NCBI GenBank assembly: GCA_002409145.1
Contig: DHUL01000031.1
Coordinates: 18,929 to 28,122 of the forward strand
DNA length: 9,194 bases
DNA from: Bacteroidales bacterium UBA5235
GTDB lineage: Bacteria > Bacteroidota > Bacteroidia > Bacteroidales > VadinHA17
Reading direction: 5' to 3'
Under the pieces are notes generated by a model that worked only from the letters and a program-made list of their open reading frames with translations, was not told the origin of the DNA and did no database searches. The translations under genes and the position numbers were made by a program. This document shows positions 1-7,617 of the stretch, piece after piece (position 1 is the stretch's first letter; every line of letters starts with the position of its first letter).

Positions 1-1025
1 TTCATGCATTCAAGGGCATACCATGTCGAGTTGACATTGGTCGCCTTCGAGTCATTTATGAAGTTGATGCCCGCCACCATAATGACGGACTCGAGCCTGT
101 GCTCCACTCCCTGGAAGTCTGCCAGACTCTCGCGTATAGTCTCCTTGCGGATGTTGAGAACCTTTCCGGCGATGGCCGCAGCCATCGAGTTGTAGGTGTT
201 GTGGCGTCCTTTCAGCGCCAGGTCGTGAATGGTCATAAGGCTGGTTTTTTCGGTTATTTTTAGAATGAGGTTTTCGTTGTCAATGCATGCTGTCATCCCC
301 TCGCATCTGTCAATGGAGAAGGGAAGTGAACGGGCGTTAATGATCCGTGCGGCCACCTCCCTGGCAGTCACGGGATCATCAGCACACCAGATGAAATGGT
401 CAGCTCCGGTCTGGTTCTGTATCACCCTCATTTTGGAGTCGACGTAGTTTTGCATATTATGGTTATACCTGTCGAGATGGTCCGGGGTGATGTTCATCAT
501 TATGGCTATCTCAGCCCTGAAGTCATACATTCCGTCGAGCTGGAAGCTGCTGAGTTCAATCACATAGTAATCATATCCGCCCTCTGCCACTGCCATCGCG
601 AAGCTGTTACCCACATTGCCGGTCATAGCCACATTGAGCCCGGCCTTCTTCATCATGTGGTAAATCAGGTTGGTGGTTGTGGTCTTGCCGTTACTTCCCG
701 TCACGCATATCTTGACGGCATTGGTGTACCGCCCGGCAAACTCTATCTCGGAAATAACCGGAATTCCCTTCTCACGGATCGCCACAACAAGGGGGTTATC
801 CTCACGGAGACCCGGACTCTTAACCACCTCGCCGGCATTCATAATAAGCTCGGGGGTGTGTTTCCCCTCTTCAAAAGGGATATTGTGCCGGACCAGTATC
901 TCGCGGTATTTGTCCTTTACCGTACCGCTGTCGCTCACGAAGACGTCAAATCCCTTCTGCCGGGCCAACACAGCCGATCCCGCACCGCTCTCTCCCGCAC
1001 CCAGTATTACAATTCTTTTTTTCAT
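1..1025 (-). CDS. murD: UDP-N-acetylmuramoyl-L-alanine--D-glutamate ligase MurD, 3' part missing
   Basis: MurD is the cytoplasmic ATP-dependent ligase that adds D-glutamate to UDP-MurNAc-L-Ala in peptidoglycan precursor synthesis. The gene starts at an ATG at 1025-1023 (protein begins MKKRIVILGAGESG, a Rossmann-like N-terminal domain) and stays open to the left edge, giving 341 complete codons. Visible Mur ligase marks are the ATP-binding loop TGSNGKTT at residues 109-116, ELSSFQL at 157-163, the TPDHLDRY segment around 180-187, VEHRLE before the C-terminal domain, and DSKATNVNST at about 325-334. MurD proteins are usually about 440-450 residues, so roughly the last 100 residues (rest of domain 3) lie outside the window. 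It follows mraY by 77 nt. The truncation is a window effect, not a broken gene. Confidence 0.96.
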   Translation of the reverse strand, partial: MKKRIVILGAGESGAGSAVLARQKGFDVFVSDSGTVKDKYREILVRHNIPFEEGKHTPELIMNAGEVVKSPGLREDNPLVVAIREKGIPVISEIEFAGRYTNAVKICVTGSNGKTTTTNLIYHMMKKAGLNVAMTGNVGNSFAMAVAEGGYDYYVIELSSFQLDGMYDFRAEIAIMMNITPDHLDRYNHNMQNYVDSKMRVIQNQTGADHFIWCADDPVTAREVAARIINARSLPFSIDRCEGMTACIDNENLILKITEKTSLMTIHDLALKGRHNTYNSMAAAIAGKVLNIRKETIRESLADFQGVEHRLESVIMVAGINFINDSKATNVNSTWYALECM

Positions 1026-1118
1026 TCTGTCTTATCTTCAGTCTTACCCTGCCCGTTGCATTCTCCGACGAATCTTCAATGCCACCGGACCCGGGTCAGT
1101 TTCTATCTTGTCTTCAGT
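1025..1118 (-). repeat. imperfect 18-bp direct repeats at the mraY end and murD start
   Basis: The plus-strand 18-mers TTCTGTCTTATCTTCAGT (1025-1042, ending at the first base of the murD start codon) and TTCTATCTTGTCTTCAGT (1101-1118, containing the mraY stop) match at 16 of 18 positions and are 76 bp apart. The 58 bp between them are non-coding and contain the palindrome GACCCGGGTC at 1088-1097. I see no gene in this gap. Without one repeat copy and the spacer, the mraY stop would lie 1-2 nt from the murD ATG. Confidence 0.6.
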
Positions 1119-2383
1119 GTCACCACGCTGATAACCGCCAGTATGATTGCGATGATCCAGAAGCGTGTGACTATCTTTGGTTCAGCATATCCTTTCTTCT
1201 GATAGTGGTGATGCAGCGGCGCCATGAGAAAGATGCGCCTCCCCTCTCCGTACTTCCGCTTGGTTCTTTTAAACCAGCTCACCTGCAGCATCACCGAGAG
1301 GCTCTCCACGAAGAAGATGCCGCAGAGGATGGGTATCAGAAGCTCTTTCCTTATCACTATGGCGAAGACGGCGATGATCCCCCCGAGGGTCAGGCTGCCG
1401 GTGTCGCCCATAAATATCTGTGCCGGGTACGAATTGTACCAGAGGAAGCCCACGGTGGCTCCCGCGAAGGCGGCGGCGAAGATCACCAGCTCGCCGATGT
1501 TGGGCAGGTACATTATATTCAGGTAGTTGGCATATATGATATTACCTGATACATACGCCAGTATTCCGAGTGTCACTCCCGCCACGGCACTTGTGCCCGT
1601 TGCCAGCCCGTCCAGGCCATCAGTAAGATTAACACCGTTCGAGACGGAGACAACCACGAAGACGACCATGGCCATAAAGACAATCCACCCGAGCAGTTGT
1701 TTTGTTTCGCCCTTGGCGAAGGGAACAAGCCACGAATAGTCGAACTCATTGTTCTTTACGAAGGGGATGGTTGTCTTGGTCGACTTAACGTTGACGGCTG
1801 TAGACTGCTGCTGAAGTTCGACGGTCCGGTTATCTGCAGAACCGGCCGGATCACCATAAGCGGCATCGGCCGATGCCACAGTGACTCTTGCCGGCGGAGC
1901 AACATTGACGCGTACAACAACGTCGTCACTTAAATAGAGCGTCAGCGCAACAATCAGCCCCAGGCCTATCTGACCGATAATCTTGAACCTGCCGGCCAGG
2001 CCCTCCTTATTCTTTTTAAATATCTTGATGTAATCATCTATGAACCCTATGAAACCCACCCAGATTGTAGTTATAATCATCAGGATGATATAAACATTGT
2101 CAAGCCTGGCGAAGAGAAGCACCGGAACCAGGATGGATGCTATTATGATGACGCCGCCCATCGAGGGGGTGCCCTGTTTGCGGTACTGCCCCTCGAGATC
2201 GAGGTTGCGGATTGTCTCCCCTATCTGTTTTCGTTGCAGGAAATAGATGATCTTCTTGCCGATCAGCATGGCAATCAGGAGGGAAGTAATGACAGCGGCG
2301 GCAGACCTGAATGACAGGTAGTTGAAAACCCCTGCGCCCGGCACTCCGAGTGAATCAAGATATCTAAAGAGGTAATACAGCAT
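1103..2383 (-). CDS. mraY: phospho-N-acetylmuramoyl-pentapeptide-transferase MraY
   Basis: MraY is the integral membrane enzyme that transfers phospho-MurNAc-pentapeptide from the UDP precursor to undecaprenyl phosphate, making lipid I on the cytoplasmic face. The 426-residue product is strongly hydrophobic with about ten likely membrane segments. Family motifs are in order: GTPSMGG at 71-77, the Mg-binding DD at 116-117 (FIDDYIK), NLTDGLDG at 252-259, FMGDTGS at 324-330 and the HHH motif at 391-393 (PLHHHYQKKG). Residues about 160-199, between two membrane segments, form a polar, alanine- and glutamine-rich stretch. Bacteroidetal MraY proteins are longer than the roughly 360-residue E. coli enzyme because of an insertion here, and this copy looks enlarged further. 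The ATG start lies one base after the murE stop (TGATATG), which implies translational coupling. Confidence 0.97.
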   Translation of the reverse strand: MLYYLFRYLDSLGVPGAGVFNYLSFRSAAAVITSLLIAMLIGKKIIYFLQRKQIGETIRNLDLEGQYRKQGTPSMGGVIIIASILVPVLLFARLDNVYIILMIITTIWVGFIGFIDDYIKIFKKNKEGLAGRFKIIGQIGLGLIVALTLYLSDDVVVRVNVAPPARVTVASADAAYGDPAGSADNRTVELQQQSTAVNVKSTKTTIPFVKNNEFDYSWLVPFAKGETKQLLGWIVFMAMVVFVVVSVSNGVNLTDGLDGLATGTSAVAGVTLGILAYVSGNIIYANYLNIMYLPNIGELVIFAAAFAGATVGFLWYNSYPAQIFMGDTGSLTLGGIIAVFAIVIRKELLIPILCGIFFVESLSVMLQVSWFKRTKRKYGEGRRIFLMAPLHHHYQKKGYAEPKIVTRFWIIAIILAVISVVTLKTR

Positions 2384-2384
2384 A

Positions 2385-3914
2385 TCAGCTTATTTTAAAT
2401 GCTTTGCGTAGTTCTTCCCTGTCATCGAAGTGGTGTCTCACACCCTTCACCTCCTGGTAGGTCTCATGGCCTTTGCCTGCAACAAGAACAATGTCTCCCG
2501 GTGTGGCAAACATCACTGCAGCCCTTATGGCATCAGCACGACCGGTGATGCGGATCATCTTTGGCATTGCATCAGGGGTCAGGCCGGCCTGCATATCATC
2601 AATGATACTGTCAGGATCTTCGCTGCGTGGATTGTCTGATGTGAGTATCAGCCTGTCGGCTCCGGCAGAAGCAATACGTGCCATCACCGGCCGCTTCGTC
2701 CGGTCACGGTCTCCCCCTGCTCCTACGACGACTATCAGCTTGCCGGCTCCCTGCCGCAGCCTGTTGATGGCTTCGATCACATTCTCGACAGCATCAGGGG
2801 TATGGGCATAGTCAACGATGCCCGTTATTCCGTTATCAGAGCGGATAACCTCCATGCGGCCATCAACCGGACGAAGGTTGCTGAGGACCGGCAGTACCTC
2901 ATCTTTGCTTGCACCCAGCAGGATGGCAGCACCATAAACAGCAAGCAGGTTTGATGCGTTATAATCACCTATAAAATGTGTCCATACCTCAGTGCCGTTG
3001 ACCTTCAGGAGCATCCCCTCGAATCCCTGCTCGATGATGTTGCACCGGAAGTCGGCCATTCCACGCATACTGAAGGTATGCTTCCTGGCACTGCAGTTCT
3101 GGACCATGACGCTTCCATTGCGGTCATCGGAGTTGACAAGCGAAAAAGCTTCGGGCGTGAGCCCGTCAAAGAACTTCTTCTTGGCTGCCAGGTAATTGTC
3201 AAATGTCTTGTGATAGTCCAGGTGGTCATGTGTGAGGTTGGTGAAGATGCCGCCCGCAAAGTGGAGCCCGGCGATACGGTTCTGCTCAACGGCATGGGAG
3301 CTCACCTCCATGAAAGCATACTCGCACCCCTGGTCAACCATCTCCGCCAGAAGGGCATTGAGCCTGACCGGGTCAGGGGTAGTGTGGGTAGCATCCCTCC
3401 GCGTGCGGAAGACATAGTTGCAAACTGTGGACAAAAGCCCGCACTTATACCCCAGCCCATTGAACATATTATAGAGGAGCGTGGCGATGGTGGTCTTGCC
3501 GTTGGTACCGGTGACACCTGTCAGCCTCAGCTTGCGCGAGGGATGATCATAGAATGCCGAGGCTGCCATGCCGGTGGCGGCTGCTGAATCTTCGACAACA
3601 ATAAAGGTTACTCCATGTGTATCTGATTTCCCGGCCACCGCCTTATCCGTCAGGCAGGAACTTCCCGGTCCCGGTTCAATGCCGCCTGCCGGAACAGCCA
3701 GAGGGAGCTGCTCGCAGATGACTGCGGCAGCGCCAGCCTCTACAGCCTTGCCGATGAATGCGTGGCCATCGCTCTTTGTTCCCCTGACAGCTATGAAAAG
3801 GCTGCCCGCTTTTACCTCGCGCGAGTCAGCCGTGACACCGCTGATGACCTTCACCTCATCTCCGTAGATGCAGGTCACTCTCAGCTCTTTCAGTATATCT
3901 TTTAACTCTTTCAT
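2385..3914 (-). CDS. murE: UDP-N-acetylmuramoyl-tripeptide synthetase MurE, meso-DAP type
   Basis: MurE adds the third residue to UDP-MurNAc-L-Ala-D-Glu in the cytoplasm. The 509-residue product has the N-terminal UDP-binding domain (SGVTADSREVKAGSLFIAVRG at about 25-45), the ATP loop TGTNGKTT at 135-142, THTTPDP at 176-182, the carbamylated-lysine region around TNLTHDHLDYH (225-235), and the C-terminal domain with VDYAHTPD (367-374). The motif DNPR at 427-430 is the known signature for meso-diaminopimelate rather than lysine, as expected in a Gram-negative. Residues about 72-101 are an extra glycine/proline-rich stretch that I do not expect in typical MurE of about 485-490 residues; the flanking fold is intact. 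It follows ftsI by 33 nt and is one base from mraY. No murF lies between murE and mraY, which I recall as usual for this phylum. Confidence 0.97.
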   Translation of the reverse strand: MKELKDILKELRVTCIYGDEVKVISGVTADSREVKAGSLFIAVRGTKSDGHAFIGKAVEAGAAAVICEQLPLAVPAGGIEPGPGSSCLTDKAVAGKSDTHGVTFIVVEDSAAATGMAASAFYDHPSRKLRLTGVTGTNGKTTIATLLYNMFNGLGYKCGLLSTVCNYVFRTRRDATHTTPDPVRLNALLAEMVDQGCEYAFMEVSSHAVEQNRIAGLHFAGGIFTNLTHDHLDYHKTFDNYLAAKKKFFDGLTPEAFSLVNSDDRNGSVMVQNCSARKHTFSMRGMADFRCNIIEQGFEGMLLKVNGTEVWTHFIGDYNASNLLAVYGAAILLGASKDEVLPVLSNLRPVDGRMEVIRSDNGITGIVDYAHTPDAVENVIEAINRLRQGAGKLIVVVGAGGDRDRTKRPVMARIASAGADRLILTSDNPRSEDPDSIIDDMQAGLTPDAMPKMIRITGRADAIRAAVMFATPGDIVLVAGKGHETYQEVKGVRHHFDDREELRKAFKIS

Positions 3915-3947
3915 TCCTTACTTAGTTAATTCTCCCCGGCCAGGCTT

Positions 3948-5981
3948 TTACCTCAACCTCAGTTCAATTGCCACAGTTGCTCCCCTGGATACCCTGACAC
4001 CGGGCTGAGGCGACTGCTTCGCCACCCTTCCTCGGCCGGTGTAATGCACCCGCAGCCCGCTGTTCTCAAGCATGTAAATCGCATCTCGCAACCCCATACC
4101 CACAACATTCGGCATAACTCCGCCGGCAACCGTGAGGTCATACTTTCCGACTTCACTCGAGGCTTCGCGCAATGTGACCTTTTCATCACCCTCCGGGTTG
4201 AGGGCATGGAGATCACGGTAAAAACTGCTGGCATAAACTTTATCTGCAATCTCCTTGAATACAGGTCCCGACACTACATTACCGTAATAAACCCAGTTGG
4301 ATGGTGCGTTCACCACCACAATACATGAGTAGAGCGGATCATCGGCGGGGAAGTACCCCACGAACGATGCCTGGTATGATATCCTGGACCCGGAGCGATA
4401 TCCGTGCCTGGCGTTTGCTATCTGCGCCGTCCCTGTCTTGCCGGCGATCTTGTAATTGCTGTTCTTCAGGTTTTTGGCAGTGCCATCCTCAACAACACCC
4501 TCGAGCAACGACTGCGCCTTGCGGATTGTGGAACGGGAGCATATGGCGTTGGTGATCACCTCGGTGCCGAACGATTTCACTACCCGATTGCCATCTTTGA
4601 CCTCTGTGACAAACCTGGGCTTGACCATCTTGCCGTTGTTAGCCACCGCGTTGTAGAAGGTCAGAATCTGCAACGGTGTCATCTGAACCTCGTAGCCGTG
4701 TGACATCATCGGAAGAGATATACCTGACCAGAGTTTGTCACCGGGAGCGCGGATGACTGGTTTGCCTTCACCTTTGATCTGCAGGCCGAGAGGCTTGTTG
4801 ATCTTCATCGAATAGAGGCGGTCAACATAGCGGCGGGGATTATCTTTGTAGTTTTCATAGATGATCCTGGCAGTGCCTACATTGGAAGAGTGTTCAAACA
4901 CTTCGCGGGCCGTTATCTTACCAAGCCCCTCATCCTCATGATCGCGGATCACCTTGTCATAATACCTGACCGTACCGTCGCCTGTGTTTATTGTGTCATG
5001 GAGATCGATGACACCGTCTTCCAGTGCAACGATCATCGACATCAGCTTGAAGGTGGAGCCGGGCTCTGCACTTTCGCCGACGGCGTAATTATAGGTCTCA
5101 TGGTATAGCCCGTCAGACCCTATCTCGAGATTGGCGATGGCCTTGATGTCGCCTGTCTTCACCTCCATAACCACGGCACAACCGTGATGAGCCTTGTGTT
5201 TTGAGAGCTGCTTGTAGAGTGCGTTCTCTGTCGCATCCTGGAGGTCAAGGTCGATGGTGGTGACAATGTCGTCTCCCGGGCGGGCGTGGACTGTCTCGAG
5301 GTTATCGACATCGATCCATGCTCCTCCCGTCAGGCGTTGCTGCACCTTCAGCCCGTCCTTCCCGGCGAGGTAATTATTGAATGATCCCTCAATCCCGACG
5401 ATGTTCGCGAGAGTGTCCTCAGTGATGTATCCTATCGTTCGCTTTGCGAGAAGTCCGTTGGGCATTATGCGCCTGTTCTCCGGCTGATAGAGCAACCCGC
5501 CACGGAATTTGCCGTGACGGAAGATAGGGAGCTCCTTCAGATGCTTGAGCGTCTCGTAGCTCACATGCCGCTTGATAAGGTAATACCTGTCTCCGCGCTT
5601 GCGTGCATTGGTCAGGGTGTTCTTCCAGCCCTCAGGTGTGTTTACACCGACATATTTCGAAAGGCCCCTGCTGAGGCCGTTTATCCCGTTGTACCAGGTG
5701 GTGTCGGCCATTCCTGAGCTGCGGGTGTCCATGTAGACAGTGTAGTACGGGACGGAACTGGCCAGGATGCGCCCGTCATCTGAGAGGATATCACCTCTGG
5801 CAGCCAAGTCAACCTGCCTGCGGAAAACAACCTTGTCAGCCATTGAGGCCCACTTGTCCGACTGTACGAACTGCAGGATGATAATGCGGATGAAGACGGC
5901 GATGGCCATCACTGCCACTATACCGTAGATGACTCCGGTACGGGCAAGGATCTGGTCTTTAGGTTTATTCGTCTTCTTCAT
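3948..5981 (-). CDS. ftsI: FtsI-type class B penicillin-binding protein with C-terminal PASTA domain
   Basis: This is the septal transpeptidase (PBP3/PBP2B type) that cross-links peptidoglycan at the division site and is a beta-lactam target. The 677-residue product has a short basic N-terminus, a single membrane anchor at about 16-38, a dimerisation/pedestal domain (RGDILSDDGRILA at 62-74), and a transpeptidase domain with all three catalytic motifs: STFK at 309-312 (nucleophile S309), SSN at 365-367 and KTGT at 515-518. Residues about 620-677 (MPNVVGMGLRDAIYMLENSG and following) fit one PASTA domain, common in bacteroidetal FtsI but absent from E. coli FtsI. The bulk should be periplasmic. 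It is followed 33 nt later by murE and preceded by an unusual 165-nt A/C-rich gap after ftsL. The ATG at 5981 gives the expected short cytoplasmic tail. Confidence 0.96.
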   Translation of the reverse strand: MKKTNKPKDQILARTGVIYGIVAVMAIAVFIRIIILQFVQSDKWASMADKVVFRRQVDLAARGDILSDDGRILASSVPYYTVYMDTRSSGMADTTWYNGINGLSRGLSKYVGVNTPEGWKNTLTNARKRGDRYYLIKRHVSYETLKHLKELPIFRHGKFRGGLLYQPENRRIMPNGLLAKRTIGYITEDTLANIVGIEGSFNNYLAGKDGLKVQQRLTGGAWIDVDNLETVHARPGDDIVTTIDLDLQDATENALYKQLSKHKAHHGCAVVMEVKTGDIKAIANLEIGSDGLYHETYNYAVGESAEPGSTFKLMSMIVALEDGVIDLHDTINTGDGTVRYYDKVIRDHEDEGLGKITAREVFEHSSNVGTARIIYENYKDNPRRYVDRLYSMKINKPLGLQIKGEGKPVIRAPGDKLWSGISLPMMSHGYEVQMTPLQILTFYNAVANNGKMVKPRFVTEVKDGNRVVKSFGTEVITNAICSRSTIRKAQSLLEGVVEDGTAKNLKNSNYKIAGKTGTAQIANARHGYRSGSRISYQASFVGYFPADDPLYSCIVVVNAPSNWVYYGNVVSGPVFKEIADKVYASSFYRDLHALNPEGDEKVTLREASSEVGKYDLTVAGGVMPNVVGMGLRDAIYMLENSGLRVHYTGRGRVAKQSPQPGVRVSRGATVAIELRLR

Positions 5982-6146
5982 TGTTCAGGTTAGTGTGGTT
6001 CTGCCAGCGTGGCGGATGGAGTGTTTTGGTGGGTTATCTGTTCTCTTATTTCAGTTGTGCCGGTTGTGGTGGCTGGGGTTTTGCTGGTTAGTTCTGTATT
6101 CTCTTCTGTGGTTATTTCTGTTTATATCCCTGGTGGTTATTACTGG
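5982..6146 (-). repeat. A/C-rich ftsL-ftsI spacer with tandem 12-mers
   Basis: No gene is visible in this 165-nt gap. By hand count, the sense (minus) strand has A 74, C 53, G 23 and T 15, so 77% is A or C. Three consecutive 12-mers on the sense strand occupy 6086-6121: ACAGAAATAACC, ACAGAAGAGAAT, ACAGAACTAACC. The pentamer TAACC occurs five times (plus-strand GGTTA at 5988, 6032, 6086, 6110 and 6135). Stops occur in the sense frames, so it does not extend ftsL or ftsI. It may be a decayed low-complexity repeat or a poorly structured mRNA leader for ftsI; I cannot decide which. Confidence 0.6.
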
Positions 6147-6722
6147 TCATTCATTCACTACGATTCTGTATGGCGGCTCGCGGAGCTCTTCGAGGCCAAG
6201 GCCTCTATCCTTCACCAGCCGGATTATTTCACTCTGCCGGCTCACGCTGCCCAGATCGGCTGACACGGAGAGCGACTCCGCGCGAAGATCTCTCACCTCC
6301 TGTTCCAGAACAGCTATATCGCGCTCCACACGTTCTGCGTTGAACCTGTTGGCGATGAAAATTATAGCCAGCAGTGCGATCATTGCAGAGTACTTCACAT
6401 CCTTGAGGATGATGCTGTCAGAGATGACTGTTCCGCTGATCAGACCTTTGAGGAAGGTACCTCTTCCCCTGCCGGGAGTCTTCTGCCCGCCAACCTTGCC
6501 TTTTTCCTCTCCGGCATTTGCCTGTCTCTCATAAACTGCCGATTGCCCACTGCCAACTGCTGACTGACTTCCTGCTGTCCCGACCCTGCTTGTCCGCGAT
6601 TGAGGCTCCTCATAATCCGGAGCATCCACCTGCCAGGTGCTATCAGATGAACGCTCATCCTCCATGGCCCTCTGTACCATACCACCCAGGTAATTATTGC
6701 TCCTTTCCTCCATCTCCTTCAC
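6147..6722 (-). CDS. ftsL: FtsL-like bitopic cell-division protein
   Basis: FtsL-type proteins are small single-pass proteins that form a coiled-coil complex with other division proteins and help activate FtsW/FtsI. Counting from the first possible start (191 codons), residues about 110-126 (YSAMIALLAIIFIANRF) form one membrane segment. A heptad-like, charged coiled coil follows at about 129-172. The end (KDRGLGLEELREPPYRIVV) matches what I know of bacteroidetal FtsL-like proteins, where RGLGL is typical. The roughly 85 residues before FLKGLISG are polar, low-complexity and probably disordered; they contain DNA-level heptamer repeats. Family members I recall are about 105-150 residues, so this N-terminus is long. 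The start is uncertain: the GTG at 6722 and the ATG at 6713 both overlap the rsmH end (29 or 20 nt), and ATGs at 6680 and 6665 are possible. Position between rsmH and ftsI supports the identity. Confidence 0.85.
   Translation of the reverse strand: MKEMEERSNNYLGGMVQRAMEDERSSDSTWQVDAPDYEEPQSRTSRVGTAGSQSAVGSGQSAVYERQANAGEEKGKVGGQKTPGRGRGTFLKGLISGTVISDSIILKDVKYSAMIALLAIIFIANRFNAERVERDIAVLEQEVRDLRAESLSVSADLGSVSRQSEIIRLVKDRGLGLEELREPPYRIVVNE
6535..6569. repeat. five tandem degenerate heptamers inside ftsL
   Basis: The plus strand reads ACTGCCG, ATTGCCC, ACTGCCA, ACTGCTG, ACTGACT, five consecutive 7-nt units (35 bp) with consensus ACTGCCN. It lies within ftsL codons 52-63 and gives the low-complexity peptide SQSAVGSGQSAV. 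Because 7 is not a multiple of 3, each unit is read in a different frame. I recall similar CTGCCAA-type low-complexity repeats dispersed in Bacteroidota genomes, mostly between genes; that is memory, not a search. Confidence 0.7.
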
Positions 6723-7617
6723 CCTTTTCTGCTATCCTGAGCCTGGCACTGCGCGCACGGCTGTTATTCCTTACCTCCTCCTCTGACGGAACGATCACCT
6801 TCCGGTTCACCGCCCTGAGCGGTGCACTCACATTCCCGTAAAAATCCTTCTCACTTTCACCCTCGAAATTGCCGCTGCGGAAGAAGTTCTTAACCAGCCT
6901 GTCCTCCAGAGAGTGATAGGTGATCACTGCCATCCTTCCTCCCGGTTTCAGCATCTGCAGCGCCTGGATCAGCATCTCTTTCAGGGCATCCAGCTCGCCG
7001 TTCACTTCAATTCGAAGTGATTGGAACAGTCGCGCCCAGAACTTGTTTTCCTCCCGCGGAGGTACCAGTCCGCTTAGCGCCAGGGTAAGGTCGCTGACTG
7101 TTGTCACCTGTTTTGCCGTCCTGGCCTTTACGATTGCCGCTGCCAGTCTTCGCGAGGTTGTCAGCTCGCCGTAGTTGTAGAAGATATCGGCCAGCTTCTC
7201 CTCCTCGTAGGTCCGGAGGATGTCCGAGGCCTTCACAGGCGACTGTCTGTTCATCCGCATATCGAGTTCGGCATCGCCGCGAAACGAGAATCCCCGCTCC
7301 TGCTCGTCGAACTGGTGAAATGACACACCCAGGTCGGCTATCAGCCCGTCGATGGCGCTGACGCCATGGTAGCGCAGGTTGTTCTTCAGGTACCTGAAGT
7401 TCTGGCAGAGAAGGGTGAACCGTTCGTCATTAATGACGTTGGCGGCAGCGTCAGCATCCTGGTCAAATGCTATCAGCCTGCCCGAGGTGAGCTGCTTGAG
7501 AATGGCACGTGAGTGTCCGCCGCCGCCAAATGTTACGTCGACATATATCCCGTCGGGCCTGAGGTTGAGCCCTGCAATGCTTTCATTCAGCAGCGCCGGG
7601 AGATGATATACTGCCAT
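6694..7617 (-). CDS. rsmH: 16S rRNA m4C1402 N4-methyltransferase RsmH (MraW)
   Basis: RsmH uses S-adenosylmethionine to methylate N4 of C1402 in the 16S rRNA decoding centre; it acts in the cytoplasm and is not itself a division protein. The 307-residue product is full length for the family (about 300-320). It shows the SAM-binding DVTFGGGGHS at 27-36, FDQDADA at 51-57, DLGVSFHQFD at 95-104 (typically DLGVSS in the family), RGFSFR at 108-113, YHSLEDR at 234-240 and the C-terminal NSRARSARLR at 285-294. The opening VYHLPALLNESIAGLNL is a normal RsmH N-terminus. Its ATG overlaps the mraZ stop by one base (TAATG), implying coupled translation, and its last codons overlap the ftsL start. The final residues (EKGEGDGGKEQ) are coded by purine-rich DNA that may also serve as the ribosome-binding region for ftsL. 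Confidence 0.97.
   Translation of the reverse strand: MAVYHLPALLNESIAGLNLRPDGIYVDVTFGGGGHSRAILKQLTSGRLIAFDQDADAAANVINDERFTLLCQNFRYLKNNLRYHGVSAIDGLIADLGVSFHQFDEQERGFSFRGDAELDMRMNRQSPVKASDILRTYEEEKLADIFYNYGELTTSRRLAAAIVKARTAKQVTTVSDLTLALSGLVPPREENKFWARLFQSLRIEVNGELDALKEMLIQALQMLKPGGRMAVITYHSLEDRLVKNFFRSGNFEGESEKDFYGNVSAPLRAVNRKVIVPSEEEVRNNSRARSARLRIAEKGEGDGGKEQ

Noticed and set aside
1088..1097. Perfect 10-bp palindrome GACCCGGGTC between mraY and murD
   Set aside because: It is a single short palindrome in GC-rich DNA with no loop or second copy, so chance is a sufficient explanation.
396..1202. Long plus-strand open frame of 268 codons opposite murD and the end of mraY
   Set aside because: It is antisense to the well-supported murD with all Mur ligase motifs, has no recognisable domain, and is a by-product of murD codon use.
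2384..2384. Absence of murF between murE and mraY as a possible deletion
   Set aside because: As I recall it, murF lies outside the dcw cluster in Bacteroidota, and the tight TGATATG junction shows no scar.
2976..3587. Plus-strand open frame of 203 codons inside murE
   Set aside because: It is opposite the conserved MurE core and shows no family features.
5929..6534. Plus-strand open frame of 201 codons across the ftsL-ftsI gap, with a hydrophobic stretch
   Set aside because: The hydrophobic residues come from the T/G-rich strand of the low-complexity spacer, and the rest is antisense to ftsL and ftsI.
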